DNA of 34,619 nucleotides from Halioglobus sp. (GTDB lineage: Bacteria; Pseudomonadota; Gammaproteobacteria; Pseudomonadales; Halieaceae), in the NCBI GenBank assembly GCA_020443425.1, contig JAGRIE010000040.1, positions 1 to 34,619 on the forward strand. Direction: 5' to 3'. The position numbers and the translations under genes are program-made. The notes below the pieces were generated by a model. The model had not been told where the DNA came from. It was given only the letters and a program-made list of their open reading frames with translations, and did no database searches. This document shows positions 15,406 through 23,868 of this stretch, in pieces. Position 1 is the first letter of the stretch. Each line of letters opens with the position of its first letter.

Positions 15406-16773
15406 ATGCCCGGGAATTTGTCGTTTGAGGAATTGCAGCAGAAAGTTGACGAGGGTTGTATCGACACGGTGATCGCGGCGATGCCGGATATGCAGGGTCG
15501 ACTGATGGGTAAGCGCTTCCAGGCCGAGTTTTTCGTGAAGACGGCGTGGGAGGAGACTCACGGCTGTAACTACCTGCTGGCCACGGATATGGAGATGAAC
15601 ACCGTGGAGGGTTTTGTCTCGACAAGCTGGGCAACCGGTTACGGCGATTACACAATGAAGCCGGATCTGTCGACGCTGCGGGTTGTGCCGTGGCTTGAAG
15701 GTACTGCACTGGTGCTGTGCGATACGCTTGATCATCACACCCATGCGCCGGTTACCCATGCGCCGCGCAGTGTGTTGCGACAGCAGTTGCAGCGGCTCGA
15801 TGCGATGGGGCTGGTATCTGCCGTCGCCACGGAGCTGGAATTTTTTATTTTTCGGGAGAATTTCGAGGAGTTGTCTGATCGCGGCTACAGCAAACCGACA
15901 ACGATCAGCGCCTACAACGAGGACTATCACATCTTCCAGACTACCAAGGAAGAGAGCCTCATGCGCAAGGTACGCAACGGCTTGCAGGCAGCGGGTATCG
16001 AGGTAGAGAACAGCAAGGGGGAAGCCTCTGCCGGCCAGGCCGAGATCAACGTCAGTTATAGCGATGGCCTGACGATGGCCGACAACCATGTGCTGCTGAA
16101 AAATGCGATCAAGGAAATGGCATTTCAGGAGGGCAGGGCAGTTTCCTTCATGGCGAAATGGGATACCAGCGCCGCTGGCTCCTCCAGTCATATTCACCAG
16201 TCGCTACTGAAAAAGGATGGCACGCCGGTATTTTATGATGCCAGTGCGGATCACGGGATGTCCGACACCATGCGACATTACCTCGCCGGCCTGCTGAAGT
16301 ATGCCGACGATATTACGTATTTTCTTGCGCCCTATATCAATTCCTATAAACGCTTTAGCGCGGCCACGTTCGCGCCGACCAAGGCGGTCTGGTCTATCGA
16401 CAATCGCACCGCTGGCTATCGTATCGTCGCGCCCGGCTCGAAGTCTGTGCGGGTGGAGTGCCGCGTCGGCGGCTCCGATCTGAATCCCTACCTGGCCATC
16501 GCCTCGCAGATCGCGGCCGGTATCAAGGGCATCGAGGAAAAGTTGCCGCTGGAGCAGGCTTTTTGCGGTGACGCCTACAAGGCTGAGGGCATCCGGGAAA
16601 TTCCCCGCACCCTGCGCGCTGCTACTGCGGCGTTGCGAGAGTCATCAATGCTGCGCGAGGCGATGGGCGACGAGGTGATTGATCATTATGTGAGAGCGGC
16701 CGAGTGGGAACAGGAGGATTTTGACCAGAGGGTAACAGATTACGAACGCATCCGTGGCTTCGAGAGGGCGTGA
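15406..16773 (+). CDS. Glutamine-synthetase-like gamma-glutamyl ligase
   Basis: A 455-residue member of the GlnA superfamily, of the group that glutamylates amines (PuuA, IpuC, GlnA3 relatives). The metal-binding E143-x-E145 (ELEFFIF), GEASAGQAEINVSYSDGL, the H262/H264 segment SSSHIHQSL, SYKRFSAATFAPTK and RVECRVGGSDLNPY are visible. GGAG five bases upstream supports the start. It lies between a TRAP transporter and two dehydrogenases, a catabolic setting rather than nitrogen assimilation. It probably uses ATP to join glutamate to the amine of an imported compound. The amine is not identified. The hydrolase that would release the product from glutamate is not in the cluster. Confidence 0.88.
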   Translation: MPGNLSFEELQQKVDEGCIDTVIAAMPDMQGRLMGKRFQAEFFVKTAWEETHGCNYLLATDMEMNTVEGFVSTSWATGYGDYTMKPDLSTLRVVPWLEGTALVLCDTLDHHTHAPVTHAPRSVLRQQLQRLDAMGLVSAVATELEFFIFRENFEELSDRGYSKPTTISAYNEDYHIFQTTKEESLMRKVRNGLQAAGIEVENSKGEASAGQAEINVSYSDGLTMADNHVLLKNAIKEMAFQEGRAVSFMAKWDTSAAGSSSHIHQSLLKKDGTPVFYDASADHGMSDTMRHYLAGLLKYADDITYFLAPYINSYKRFSAATFAPTKAVWSIDNRTAGYRIVAPGSKSVRVECRVGGSDLNPYLAIASQIAAGIKGIEEKLPLEQAFCGDAYKAEGIREIPRTLRAATAALRESSMLREAMGDEVIDHYVRAAEWEQEDFDQRVTDYERIRGFERA

Positions 16774-16776
16774 CCG

Positions 16777-18156
16777 ATGGCCAGCATGATTCAATGTATA
16801 TCGCCCATCGACGGCTCGGTTTACGCTGAACGCGAGCCGCTGACGCTCGCCGCCGCGACAGAGGCTGTCGCCCTTGCCGCGTCCGCGCAATACGCATGGC
16901 AGTCGACTCCGCTTGAGCAGCGAATTGAGCGCGTGCTGGCAGGCGTCCAATGCCTAGGTGACATGAGTGCGGATATCACCCGCGAGTTGGCCTGGCAGAT
17001 GGGGCGGCCGGTTCGCTACGGCGGTGAATTTGCCGGGGTGCAGGAGCGGGCCAATTACATGGCCAGTATTGCGCCATCTGCGCTGGCACCGATAGACATC
17101 GAAAACAGCGACGCGTTTATGCGCCGTATCGAGCGCAGACCGCTGGGTGTTGTGCTGGTGGTCGCACCCTGGAACTACCCTTACCTGACCGCGATCAATA
17201 CTATCGTGCCGGCACTTATTGCCGGTAATACCGTGGTGTTGAAACACGCCTCACAAACGCTGCTGGCCGGTGAGCGCCTGGCGGCGGCTTTCATGGCGGC
17301 GGGATTGCCGCCCGGCGTGTTCCAGAACCTGGTGCTGGATCACCCGACGACCGCGGCACTTATCGGCAGTAATGCCTTCGGTTTCATCAACTTCACCGGC
17401 TCGGTCGCTGGCGGCAAGGCGATGGAGCAGGCGGCAGCCGGCACGTTCACGGCGGTGGGCACCGAACTGGGCGGCAAGGACCCGGGTTTTGTGATGGAGG
17501 ATGCCAACCTGGACGCCGCCGTTGAAACGCTGATTGACGGCGCGATGTTTAACTCCGGACAGAGTTGTTGTGGCATTGAGCGTATCTACGTATGCGCAGA
17601 GCTCTTTGATGCGTTTGTGGCAAAGGCTGTCGCCATCGTCGAGCAGTACAAGCTGGGCAACCCCCTCGAAGCAGAGACCACACTGGGGCCGATGGCCAAC
17701 ATCCGTTTCGCCGAGCAGGTGCGGTCACAGATTGCCGAGGCGGTGGGCGCCGGTGCCCGGGCGCTGGTCAATCCCGACCTGTTTCCCAACGATGCCGGGG
17801 CGTACCTGATGCCACAGATTCTCGTCGATGTGACACACGGGATGCGCGTTATGCGGGAGGAGTCGTTCGGCCCGGTCGTCGGTATTATGAAAGTCAGTGA
17901 TGATGAGGAGGCTATCGCGCTGATGAACGACAGCGATTTCGGCCTCACCGCCTCGCTGTGGACCAGTGATGCCGTGCGCGCACAGCGGGTTGGCGCGCGC
18001 CTGCAAACGGGTACTGTATTCATGAACCGCTGTGACTACCTGGACCCGGCGTTGTGCTGGACCGGCTGCAAGGACACCGGTCGCGGCGGCAGCCTTTCGG
18101 TGATTGCGTACCAGAATCTGACGCGCCCGATGTCTTTTCATTTCAAGAAACTCTGA
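16777..18156 (+). CDS. NAD(P)-dependent aldehyde dehydrogenase
   Basis: A 459-residue aldehyde dehydrogenase of the shorter succinate-semialdehyde-like type. Seen are APWNYPY with oxyanion N133, general base E230 (ELGGKDPGFV) and the catalytic loop NSGQSCC with nucleophile C264. The unusual second cysteine, C265, occurs in relatives too. EESFGPVVGI lies near 365. It starts four bases after the ligase stop. In the proposed pathway it would oxidise a gamma-glutamyl-amino aldehyde to the acid. Confidence 0.94.
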   Translation: MASMIQCISPIDGSVYAEREPLTLAAATEAVALAASAQYAWQSTPLEQRIERVLAGVQCLGDMSADITRELAWQMGRPVRYGGEFAGVQERANYMASIAPSALAPIDIENSDAFMRRIERRPLGVVLVVAPWNYPYLTAINTIVPALIAGNTVVLKHASQTLLAGERLAAAFMAAGLPPGVFQNLVLDHPTTAALIGSNAFGFINFTGSVAGGKAMEQAAAGTFTAVGTELGGKDPGFVMEDANLDAAVETLIDGAMFNSGQSCCGIERIYVCAELFDAFVAKAVAIVEQYKLGNPLEAETTLGPMANIRFAEQVRSQIAEAVGAGARALVNPDLFPNDAGAYLMPQILVDVTHGMRVMREESFGPVVGIMKVSDDEEAIALMNDSDFGLTASLWTSDAVRAQRVGARLQTGTVFMNRCDYLDPALCWTGCKDTGRGGSLSVIAYQNLTRPMSFHFKKL

Positions 18157-18174
18157 ACCCTGCAAGGTAGTGTT

Positions 18175-19329
18175 ATGACGGCAACTGCAAACTGGTCCTA
18201 TCCAACGGCGATTCGCTTTGGCCGTGGGCGCATCTCGGAAATTGCCGACGCCTGTGCGGCGGCGGGTATCAACAGGCCGCTGCTGGTGACAGATCGTATG
18301 CTGGCCGATTTGCCGATGGTTAAAAGCACGCTGGCGCTGCTGGACTCTGCCGGTCTCGAGTGCGGGCTGTTTGCCGAGGTGGATCCAAACCCTACTGAAA
18401 TCAATCTGCAGGCGGGGCTCGCTGCCTATCGCGAGGGCGGTCATGACGGCGTGATTGCATTTGGCGGCGGCTCGGGTCTGGATCTGGGCAAGCTGGTTGC
18501 GTTTATGTCGGGACAGACGCGGCCGATCTGGGATTTCGAGGACATTGGCGACTGGTGGTCGCGCGCAGACATTACAGGGATCGCGCCTATCATAGCTGTG
18601 CCAACGACGGCGGGCACCGGTGCCGAGGTCGGACGTGCCGGCGTGCTTACCAACTCGGTGAGCCATGAAAAGAAAATTATCTTTCACCCCAACATCCTGC
18701 CCCGCCAGGTGATCTGTGATCCCGAGTTGACACTCTCTATGCCGCCGGCCGTTACCGCTGGCACAGGCCTGGATGCCTTCGCCCATTGCCTGGAGGCTTA
18801 CTGCTCGCCACATTACCACCCGATGAGCCACGGGATAGCACTCGAGGGTATGCGGCTGGTGAAAGAAAACCTGCCCAGAGTGTATGCCGATGGCTCGGAC
18901 ATCGAGGCGCGAGCCCACATGATGGCCGCCGCTGCGATGGGCGCGACCGCATTTCAGAAAGGCCTGGGAGCGATTCACGCCATCTCACATCCGATTGGCG
19001 CCTTGTATAACACGCATCACGGCACCACCAATGCCGTGGTGATGCCCGCGGTCGTGGCGTTTAATCGCCCGGCCATAGAGGAGTCGATTCGCAGACTGGC
19101 GAACTATCTCGACATTCCGGGCGGCTTCGACGGCTTCTTGCACTATCTGATCGAGCTTAACCGCAGCCTGAATATCCCTGGGAACCTGACGGCGCTGGGT
19201 GTCGTTGATCCCGATCTGGACGTACTGGTGGCAGCTGCACTCGCAGACCCGAGTGCGGGAGGAAACCCCGTCACACTGACGCCCACCAACACCCGCGAAC
19301 TGCTGGAAAAATGCCTCCACAGCAGTTGA
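18175..19329 (+). CDS. Iron-type alcohol dehydrogenase
   Basis: This 384-residue group III alcohol dehydrogenase interconverts an alcohol and an aldehyde with NAD(P). A nucleotide-binding GGGSGLDLGK segment lies near 100. Metal ligands are D200 and H204 (GLDAFAHCLEAYCS), H268 and H282 (IHAISHPIGALYNTHHGTTN). All four have the spacing of FucO-type enzymes. AAGG with six to seven bases before the ATG supports the start, 18 bp after the aldehyde dehydrogenase. An alcohol plus an aldehyde dehydrogenase beside an amine ligase points to an amino alcohol as substrate, which is inference. Confidence 0.94.
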   Translation: MTATANWSYPTAIRFGRGRISEIADACAAAGINRPLLVTDRMLADLPMVKSTLALLDSAGLECGLFAEVDPNPTEINLQAGLAAYREGGHDGVIAFGGGSGLDLGKLVAFMSGQTRPIWDFEDIGDWWSRADITGIAPIIAVPTTAGTGAEVGRAGVLTNSVSHEKKIIFHPNILPRQVICDPELTLSMPPAVTAGTGLDAFAHCLEAYCSPHYHPMSHGIALEGMRLVKENLPRVYADGSDIEARAHMMAAAAMGATAFQKGLGAIHAISHPIGALYNTHHGTTNAVVMPAVVAFNRPAIEESIRRLANYLDIPGGFDGFLHYLIELNRSLNIPGNLTALGVVDPDLDVLVAAALADPSAGGNPVTLTPTNTRELLEKCLHSS

Positions 19330-19403
19330 GCTGAACGGTACTGAGATGTGCGGGACATATGCTCTGGCGTACGAGCCATTTCCCGATAAGGATGGAGCAC
19401 TGC

Positions 19404-19979
19404 ATGATGAGTGCCGGTTTGAGTCTGCACCGCGCCAGGATTTCCTCTTGCGAGAGTGTGTTTCCCGCAATGTTTGCGCCGACGCATCGAATGTTCTCGC
19501 TAGCCCTTCAGTCATCGGTGCTGCTCTCACTGGTCGTGCTGCTATCCGCCTGCTCTCCGCGCGACCCCTCTTGTCCCTTCACCGGCGTCCCCGACACTGC
19601 GCCCAGTGCGGGATGTTTTGCCACCTCGGCTGAGGGCCTGCTGGTGGTTCAAGGGCTCAACGGCAAGCTGAGTCCGCCCGGTGGCAGCAGTGAGCCGGGT
19701 GAGTCAGCGCAGTGCACTGCATTCAGTGAGACCTGGGAAGAGACGGGGCTGCGCTTGCAACCCCGGGAACTGCTGCGCGTTTTTGACACTGGTTTTCATC
19801 TCTACCGCTGTGAACGCGATGCCCTGTCTGGAGACATCGACCCGCCGGTTCGTTTCGAGGTGCGCGCTGCCTTCTATTTGCCTGCAGCGCGGTTCACGGA
19901 GTACGAATGGCGTTATCCGAAGCAGCGAAACGTGTTAGAAAAAATGTTGCAGGATAGTGCTGCAGAGTTTTCCGAGTAG
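19404..19979 (+). CDS. Nudix-type protein with a lipoprotein-like signal
   Basis: A 191-residue protein if it starts at 19404, where GGAG lies six bases upstream. ATGs at 19470 and 19491 give a more normal signal length. A hydrophobic stretch ending LLSAC (C50) looks like a lipobox, predicting a lipidated envelope protein. Residues 94-116 form a Nudix box: G94, E100, E109, E112, E113, G115 and L116 fit the consensus, but the conserved arginine is S108. Aromatic beta strands follow (FDTGFHLYRCE, VRAAFYLPAARF). Nudix enzymes normally act on cytoplasmic nucleotides, so envelope targeting is unusual. Activity is uncertain. Confidence 0.75.
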   Translation: MMSAGLSLHRARISSCESVFPAMFAPTHRMFSLALQSSVLLSLVVLLSACSPRDPSCPFTGVPDTAPSAGCFATSAEGLLVVQGLNGKLSPPGGSSEPGESAQCTAFSETWEETGLRLQPRELLRVFDTGFHLYRCERDALSGDIDPPVRFEVRAAFYLPAARFTEYEWRYPKQRNVLEKMLQDSAAEFSE

Positions 19980-19993
19980 CTGCCAGAGCAGCT
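19978..19993. terminator. Hairpin between convergent genes, weak terminator candidate
   Basis: AGCTGC-CAGA-GCAGCT is a perfect 6-bp stem with a 4-base loop right at the Nudix stop. It lies 12 bp before the 3' end of the convergent small gene. There is no T-run on either side, so termination is only suggested. Confidence 0.3.
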
Positions 19994-20005
19994 TGCCCGG
20001 CGTCT

Positions 20006-20296
20006 TTAATGCAGCACCGGATTGCCGCCAATCTTCAGCAGTACTATCAGCGTCTCGCGCTGGCGTTTTGCCTCTGCCGCCTTGTACAGGCGCAGTTGTT
20101 CGTTGTAACTTCGCGCCAGCAGCCGCAGATAATCGACAATCTGGTTGTGGCGAGTAATGTCCTTGACCTGCTCCAGTGCTGCCTCCTGTTCACGTATAAA
20201 GCGCTGCAGGATGTCCCCATAAGCCTGCATCTCTTCATACGTTGCCACGTCGCCGTGGGGTAGATTGATCGTTAACTGTGGCGCTGAATTCGACAT
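20006..20296 (-). CDS. Small coiled-coil hypothetical protein
   Basis: A 96-residue soluble protein. The start at 20296 is chosen for AGGAG eight bases upstream; the frame extends further upstream, but that part lacks a good start. Residues about 25-85 form a long charged helix (EMQAYGDILQRFIREQEAAL, then YLRLLARSYNEQLRLYKAAE AKRQRE), probably a coiled coil or helical hairpin. It ends with VLLKIGGNPVLH. No family is recognised. It is convergent with the Nudix gene, and the flavoprotein gene is upstream on the same strand. Confidence 0.65.
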   Translation of the reverse strand: MSNSAPQLTINLPHGDVATYEEMQAYGDILQRFIREQEAALEQVKDITRHNQIVDYLRLLARSYNEQLRLYKAAEAKRQRETLIVLLKIGGNPVLH

Positions 20297-20521
20297 ATCT
20301 CGCACTCCTGGACACTGCATGGCTAGGTCATGTGCTTCTGCTGTATAGGGCTTTGCAAAAGTGGTGCCAGTTTGCTTGATGGTCAGAAAATGCGCTTGTA
20401 TCGCGGCGTTTGTGTGATGGTATCCATGCAAACGGTGAGCTGCGCGGCTAATATTGCGCAGAAGTGGTGCGTGATTGCCCCAGAAGGATACGGGGTCTAG
20501 GGCCGGAGGGTGTACTGGCGC

Positions 20522-21997
20522 TTACCAGGTACGCATAGCGGCGCTCAGGCCCGCCAGTCGGCCGAAGAACGTGGCGTCCCCTATGCTCATGCCACTGGAA
20601 TACCCCTCGGCGCAGCGCGGCAGGCCGGCGCTGTTCCTGCCGGCGGCGTATAGTCCCGGCAGGATGGTGTTGTCCGTTGAGAGCACTTCTCCGGTGGGTA
20701 ATGTGTTGAGGCCACCGAATGTCATGGTCGCGAAAATGCCGCCGTTACCCACCGTCAGGTCAAATGCAGCGTAGGGGGGCTGATCCAGCGGCGTGAGGTA
20801 TTTGGCATGTTTGTGGCACTGGGGGTCCTCCCCTGCGCGTGCATGCCGGTTATAGGTGTCGAGTGTTGTCGATAATGCACCCCGTGGTAGAGCAAGTTCG
20901 CTCTCCAACTCGTCGATATTCTCGCCGGTGCCGGCCACGGGGTAGCCTCCCATCGGTGGCCTTTCCAGGACTTTGAAATGGCGGCTGTCTATGATCAGGT
21001 AATAGCGGCCATCGGGCCTGTCCAGTATCGCGCTGCCCAGGCGTCCATGGTACACGTCCTCATTGATAAAACGTTTGCCGGTCTCGTCGACAATGATGGA
21101 CTCCAGAAACTGGTGGGGAGGGTAGAAGGGCGTGCAGATGAATCCCTCGTGCATATTCGTTACCGCGCCACCAGCGGCCATGCCGATCCGTATGCCGTCG
21201 CCAGTATCGTTTGGGTTGCCGTTGGGGTAATTGCCCCTGGCCAGGCGCGGGGCGTAGGTCTCCACCATGTCCCGGTTCATGATAAATCCTCCCGCGGCAA
21301 GCACAACGCCGCGCTGCGCGCGAAAATATCGCACCTGCATATCGATGCGAACAGCCGCGCCGACGATTTCCTCGCCGCGTTTCACCAGCGACAGTGCCCG
21401 CGCCTCGCAAACAATTTGCACGCCTTTTTCGCGCGCGCTGCACAGCAGGTTTGCCATCAGTGGAATGCCGCCGTGATCCCCCTTTATCTGTGGCTTGTGC
21501 CCGCGAGGTGCGGGCCTGGCATGAGTGCTGTACGGCCAGGCTTCCTCGTTGCCGGTGATCATCAGTGCCGCTTCATTGGGTGTGTTGGTATGCTTGTAGG
21601 GGTAGTATTCGGGCTTGAAGACCACACCCTGGCGGGTCAGCCAGTCATAGTGCTCCAGCGTGCGGTCACAGTACAGGCGGACCTTGTCCGCGTCCGCATC
21701 GGGGCCCGCTGCCTGCATCAGGTACGCATACATCTCCTCGATGTCGTCCTCGAAGCCGCAGGCCAGTTGCGTCGGGGTACCGCCGCCCATGTAAATCAGG
21801 CCGCCGGCCATCGCGGTCGAGCCCCCGGTCTCACTGGCGGCTTCCAGCACGATTACCCTGGCACCGGCATCCGCCGCTTCTATCGCGGCACTGAGACCGG
21901 CGCCGCCACCGCCGATAATGAGTACATCTGTTTCTGTGTGCCATTCGTCTACAGTGGAAAAATCGATACTGGCATCAGGGTTTGCGATATCGTTCAT
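20522..21997 (-). CDS. FAD-dependent oxidoreductase, fumarate reductase/KstD-like
   Basis: A 491-residue flavoprotein of the FAD_binding_2 family. It has the N-terminal dinucleotide motif VLIIGGGGAGLSAAIEAADA, ETGGSTAMAGG, a mid-protein VVLAAGGF, and the C-terminal FAD segment CAEGYSSGMSIGDATFFGR. Relatives include 3-ketosteroid-delta1-dehydrogenase and soluble fumarate reductases. No signal peptide or haem motif is present. The ATG at 21997 is preferred over a longer frame because the extra residues are Cys/Arg-rich and unlike the family. It is divergent from an acyl-CoA synthetase, suggesting breakdown of a steroid or other CoA-activated acid. The substrate is unknown. Confidence 0.88.
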   Translation of the reverse strand: MNDIANPDASIDFSTVDEWHTETDVLIIGGGGAGLSAAIEAADAGARVIVLEAASETGGSTAMAGGLIYMGGGTPTQLACGFEDDIEEMYAYLMQAAGPDADADKVRLYCDRTLEHYDWLTRQGVVFKPEYYPYKHTNTPNEAALMITGNEEAWPYSTHARPAPRGHKPQIKGDHGGIPLMANLLCSAREKGVQIVCEARALSLVKRGEEIVGAAVRIDMQVRYFRAQRGVVLAAGGFIMNRDMVETYAPRLARGNYPNGNPNDTGDGIRIGMAAGGAVTNMHEGFICTPFYPPHQFLESIIVDETGKRFINEDVYHGRLGSAILDRPDGRYYLIIDSRHFKVLERPPMGGYPVAGTGENIDELESELALPRGALSTTLDTYNRHARAGEDPQCHKHAKYLTPLDQPPYAAFDLTVGNGGIFATMTFGGLNTLPTGEVLSTDNTILPGLYAAGRNSAGLPRCAEGYSSGMSIGDATFFGRLAGLSAAMRTW

Positions 21998-22098
21998 CAG
22001 AATACAGGGCCTTTGAGTGCAGTGGCGCGAGCAGTTAATGGCATGACATATGCAACTTGTCTTGAGGTCGTCCTCGCGCGCCGTTATCCTGCGCACAC

Positions 22099-22104
22099 TA
22101 TAAT
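22099..22104 (+). promoter_or_regulatory. -10 box for the acyl-CoA synthetase gene
   Basis: A perfect TATAAT lies 22 bp before the ATG at 22127 in the 129-bp divergent region. No convincing -35 box stands 16-18 bp upstream, so an activator may be needed. The message would have a very short leader with GAGGTGGAG. Confidence 0.4.
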
Positions 22105-22126
22105 AGTTTTTTTGTGAGGTGGAGAA

Positions 22127-23827
22127 ATGTACGAGGAACTAAAGCATACCTGGGATGAATTGACAGCCCCCGGGCAATTATTCGAGATTGAGACTCTCCA
22201 GGTGCGAGGTTCGCCGATGCGCGCCTATAAACATGCCCCTGCCTCGCTGCGCGATATCTGGATGGGTACGGCCGCTTTCCAGGACAGGGAGTACCTGATT
22301 TTCCAGCAGGAGCGCCACACCTACGCCCGGTCCCACCAGTTCACCGCCTCCATCGCCCACTGGTTGGCCGAGCAGGGCGTGCAGCCCGGCGACCGGGTGG
22401 CCATTGCGATGCGAAATTATCCAGAGTGGATGCTGGCCTACTGGGCAGTGGTCTCAATGGGTGCGGTTGTCGTCGGCATGAACGCCTGGTGGGTAAGTCA
22501 GGAAATGAGCTACGCGCTGAAAGACTCAACGCCCAAGGTGCTGATTGCCGATCGCGAACGCGTGGCGCAGTTTCTTGAGATCGCCGACGAGTTTCCGGAC
22601 ATCGTGGTGGCGGGTGTTCGCCTCGGTGATGCAGTGCCCGACAGGGTGGTGGATTGGGCTGAAGTCATCAACAGCAAGCCCGAGATGCCCGAGGTCACTA
22701 TTGATCCCGACGATGACGCCTGTATTTTTTATACATCCGGTACGACTGGAACGCCCAAGGGCGCGCAATTGACGCACCGCGGTTGTGTATCGAACCTGAT
22801 GAATATTGGTTTTACGCAGGCGCTGACGCGCGAATCTCTCGCCAAGGCGGGGCTGAAGTCCAAAGGTTCGATGGCAGCGGACGAGGTGAACGTCGCGCTG
22901 GTTGCCACCCCGCTGTTCCATGTTACCGGCAACAACTGCGTCGCACAGGGTATCGCCGCCACCGGCGGCAAGTTGATACACATGTACAAATGGGATGCGG
23001 GCGAAGCGCTGCGTATCGTTGAAGAAGAGAAGGTGACCACTTTCAGTGCTGTGCCGATGATGTCCCGCGAAATGATGTTGCATCCGGACTTCGCGACCCG
23101 TGACACATCCAGCCTGAAGAGCATGGGTGGCGGCGGTGCGGCAGTGCAGCCGGACCTGACGAAAAAGCTCCATGACACCATGGAAAATGCCGCGCCGAAT
23201 GCAGGCTACGGTATGACCGAAACCTGCGGCATCATCTCCGCGTTGTCGGGTATATACCTGGTGGATCGCCCCACCAGTGTCGGTCGCGCGCTGCCCACCT
23301 TCGAGGCCAAATGTGTCGATGGCCAGGGCAACACCGTGCCCACCGGCGAGCCAGGCGAACTCTGGGTGCGCGGTGCCTGTGTGATCAAGGGCTACCTGAA
23401 TCGGCCCGAGGCCACGGCGGAGACAATAACCGACGGTTGGCTGCATACCGGGGACATCGCCTACATGGACGAAGACGCGTTCATCCACCTTGTGGACAGG
23501 GCCAAGGAGATGGTGCTTCGCGGCGGTGAAAACGTGTATTGCGCGGAAGTGGAAAGCGCGATTTTTGCCGATGATGCGGTTGCCGAATGCGTGGTCTTCG
23601 GGGTCGAGGATGAGCGCCTGGGAGAGGAGGTGGCCGCCGCCATTTACCCCAAGACAGGCGCCTCTGTCGACGTCGACCAGTTGCGGATGTCCCTCAGGGA
23701 CAAGATGGCCTCGTACAAGATACCTCGCTATATCTGGGTGGTTGATGCCCCGCTGCCGCGCAACGCCAATGGCAAGTTCGTCAAGCGCGAAGTGCGCGAT
23801 GCGCTGTCACTGGCGGACGCTGTCTAG
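22127..23827 (+). CDS. AMP-forming acyl-CoA synthetase
   Basis: This 566-residue adenylate-forming enzyme activates a carboxylic acid with ATP and CoA. The P-loop-like motif is IFYTSGTTGTPKG (about 203-215). GYGMTETCG, GWLHTGDIAYMDED, VDRAKEMVLRGGENVY and the C-terminal catalytic-lysine region PRNANGKFVKRE are all present. The length suits medium- or long-chain, or steroid-acid, ligases. The ribosome binding site is GGTGGAG. It is divergent from the KstD-like flavoprotein, so the two may act on one substrate. Confidence 0.93.
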   Translation: MYEELKHTWDELTAPGQLFEIETLQVRGSPMRAYKHAPASLRDIWMGTAAFQDREYLIFQQERHTYARSHQFTASIAHWLAEQGVQPGDRVAIAMRNYPEWMLAYWAVVSMGAVVVGMNAWWVSQEMSYALKDSTPKVLIADRERVAQFLEIADEFPDIVVAGVRLGDAVPDRVVDWAEVINSKPEMPEVTIDPDDDACIFYTSGTTGTPKGAQLTHRGCVSNLMNIGFTQALTRESLAKAGLKSKGSMAADEVNVALVATPLFHVTGNNCVAQGIAATGGKLIHMYKWDAGEALRIVEEEKVTTFSAVPMMSREMMLHPDFATRDTSSLKSMGGGGAAVQPDLTKKLHDTMENAAPNAGYGMTETCGIISALSGIYLVDRPTSVGRALPTFEAKCVDGQGNTVPTGEPGELWVRGACVIKGYLNRPEATAETITDGWLHTGDIAYMDEDAFIHLVDRAKEMVLRGGENVYCAEVESAIFADDAVAECVVFGVEDERLGEEVAAAIYPKTGASVDVDQLRMSLRDKMASYKIPRYIWVVDAPLPRNANGKFVKREVRDALSLADAV

Positions 23828-23844
23828 CGCACAAACCAAGCCTT

Positions 23845-23868
23845 ACGCCTATTCAGGCGTTCTTTCTG
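23845..23868 (+). terminator. Rho-independent terminator overlapping the end of the convergent gene
   Basis: ACGCCT-ATTC-AGGCGT followed by TCTTTCT forms a 6-bp hairpin and a T-rich tail, 18 bp after the acyl-CoA synthetase stop. Its right arm includes the stop and last codons of the minus-strand repeat-protein gene. The minus strand lacks a T-run, so it should work mainly for the plus-strand gene. Confidence 0.55.

Noticed and set aside
15139-16197. A 352-codon minus-strand frame opposite dctP and the ligase
   Set aside because: It spans two clear plus-strand genes and has no start signal or protein-like features.
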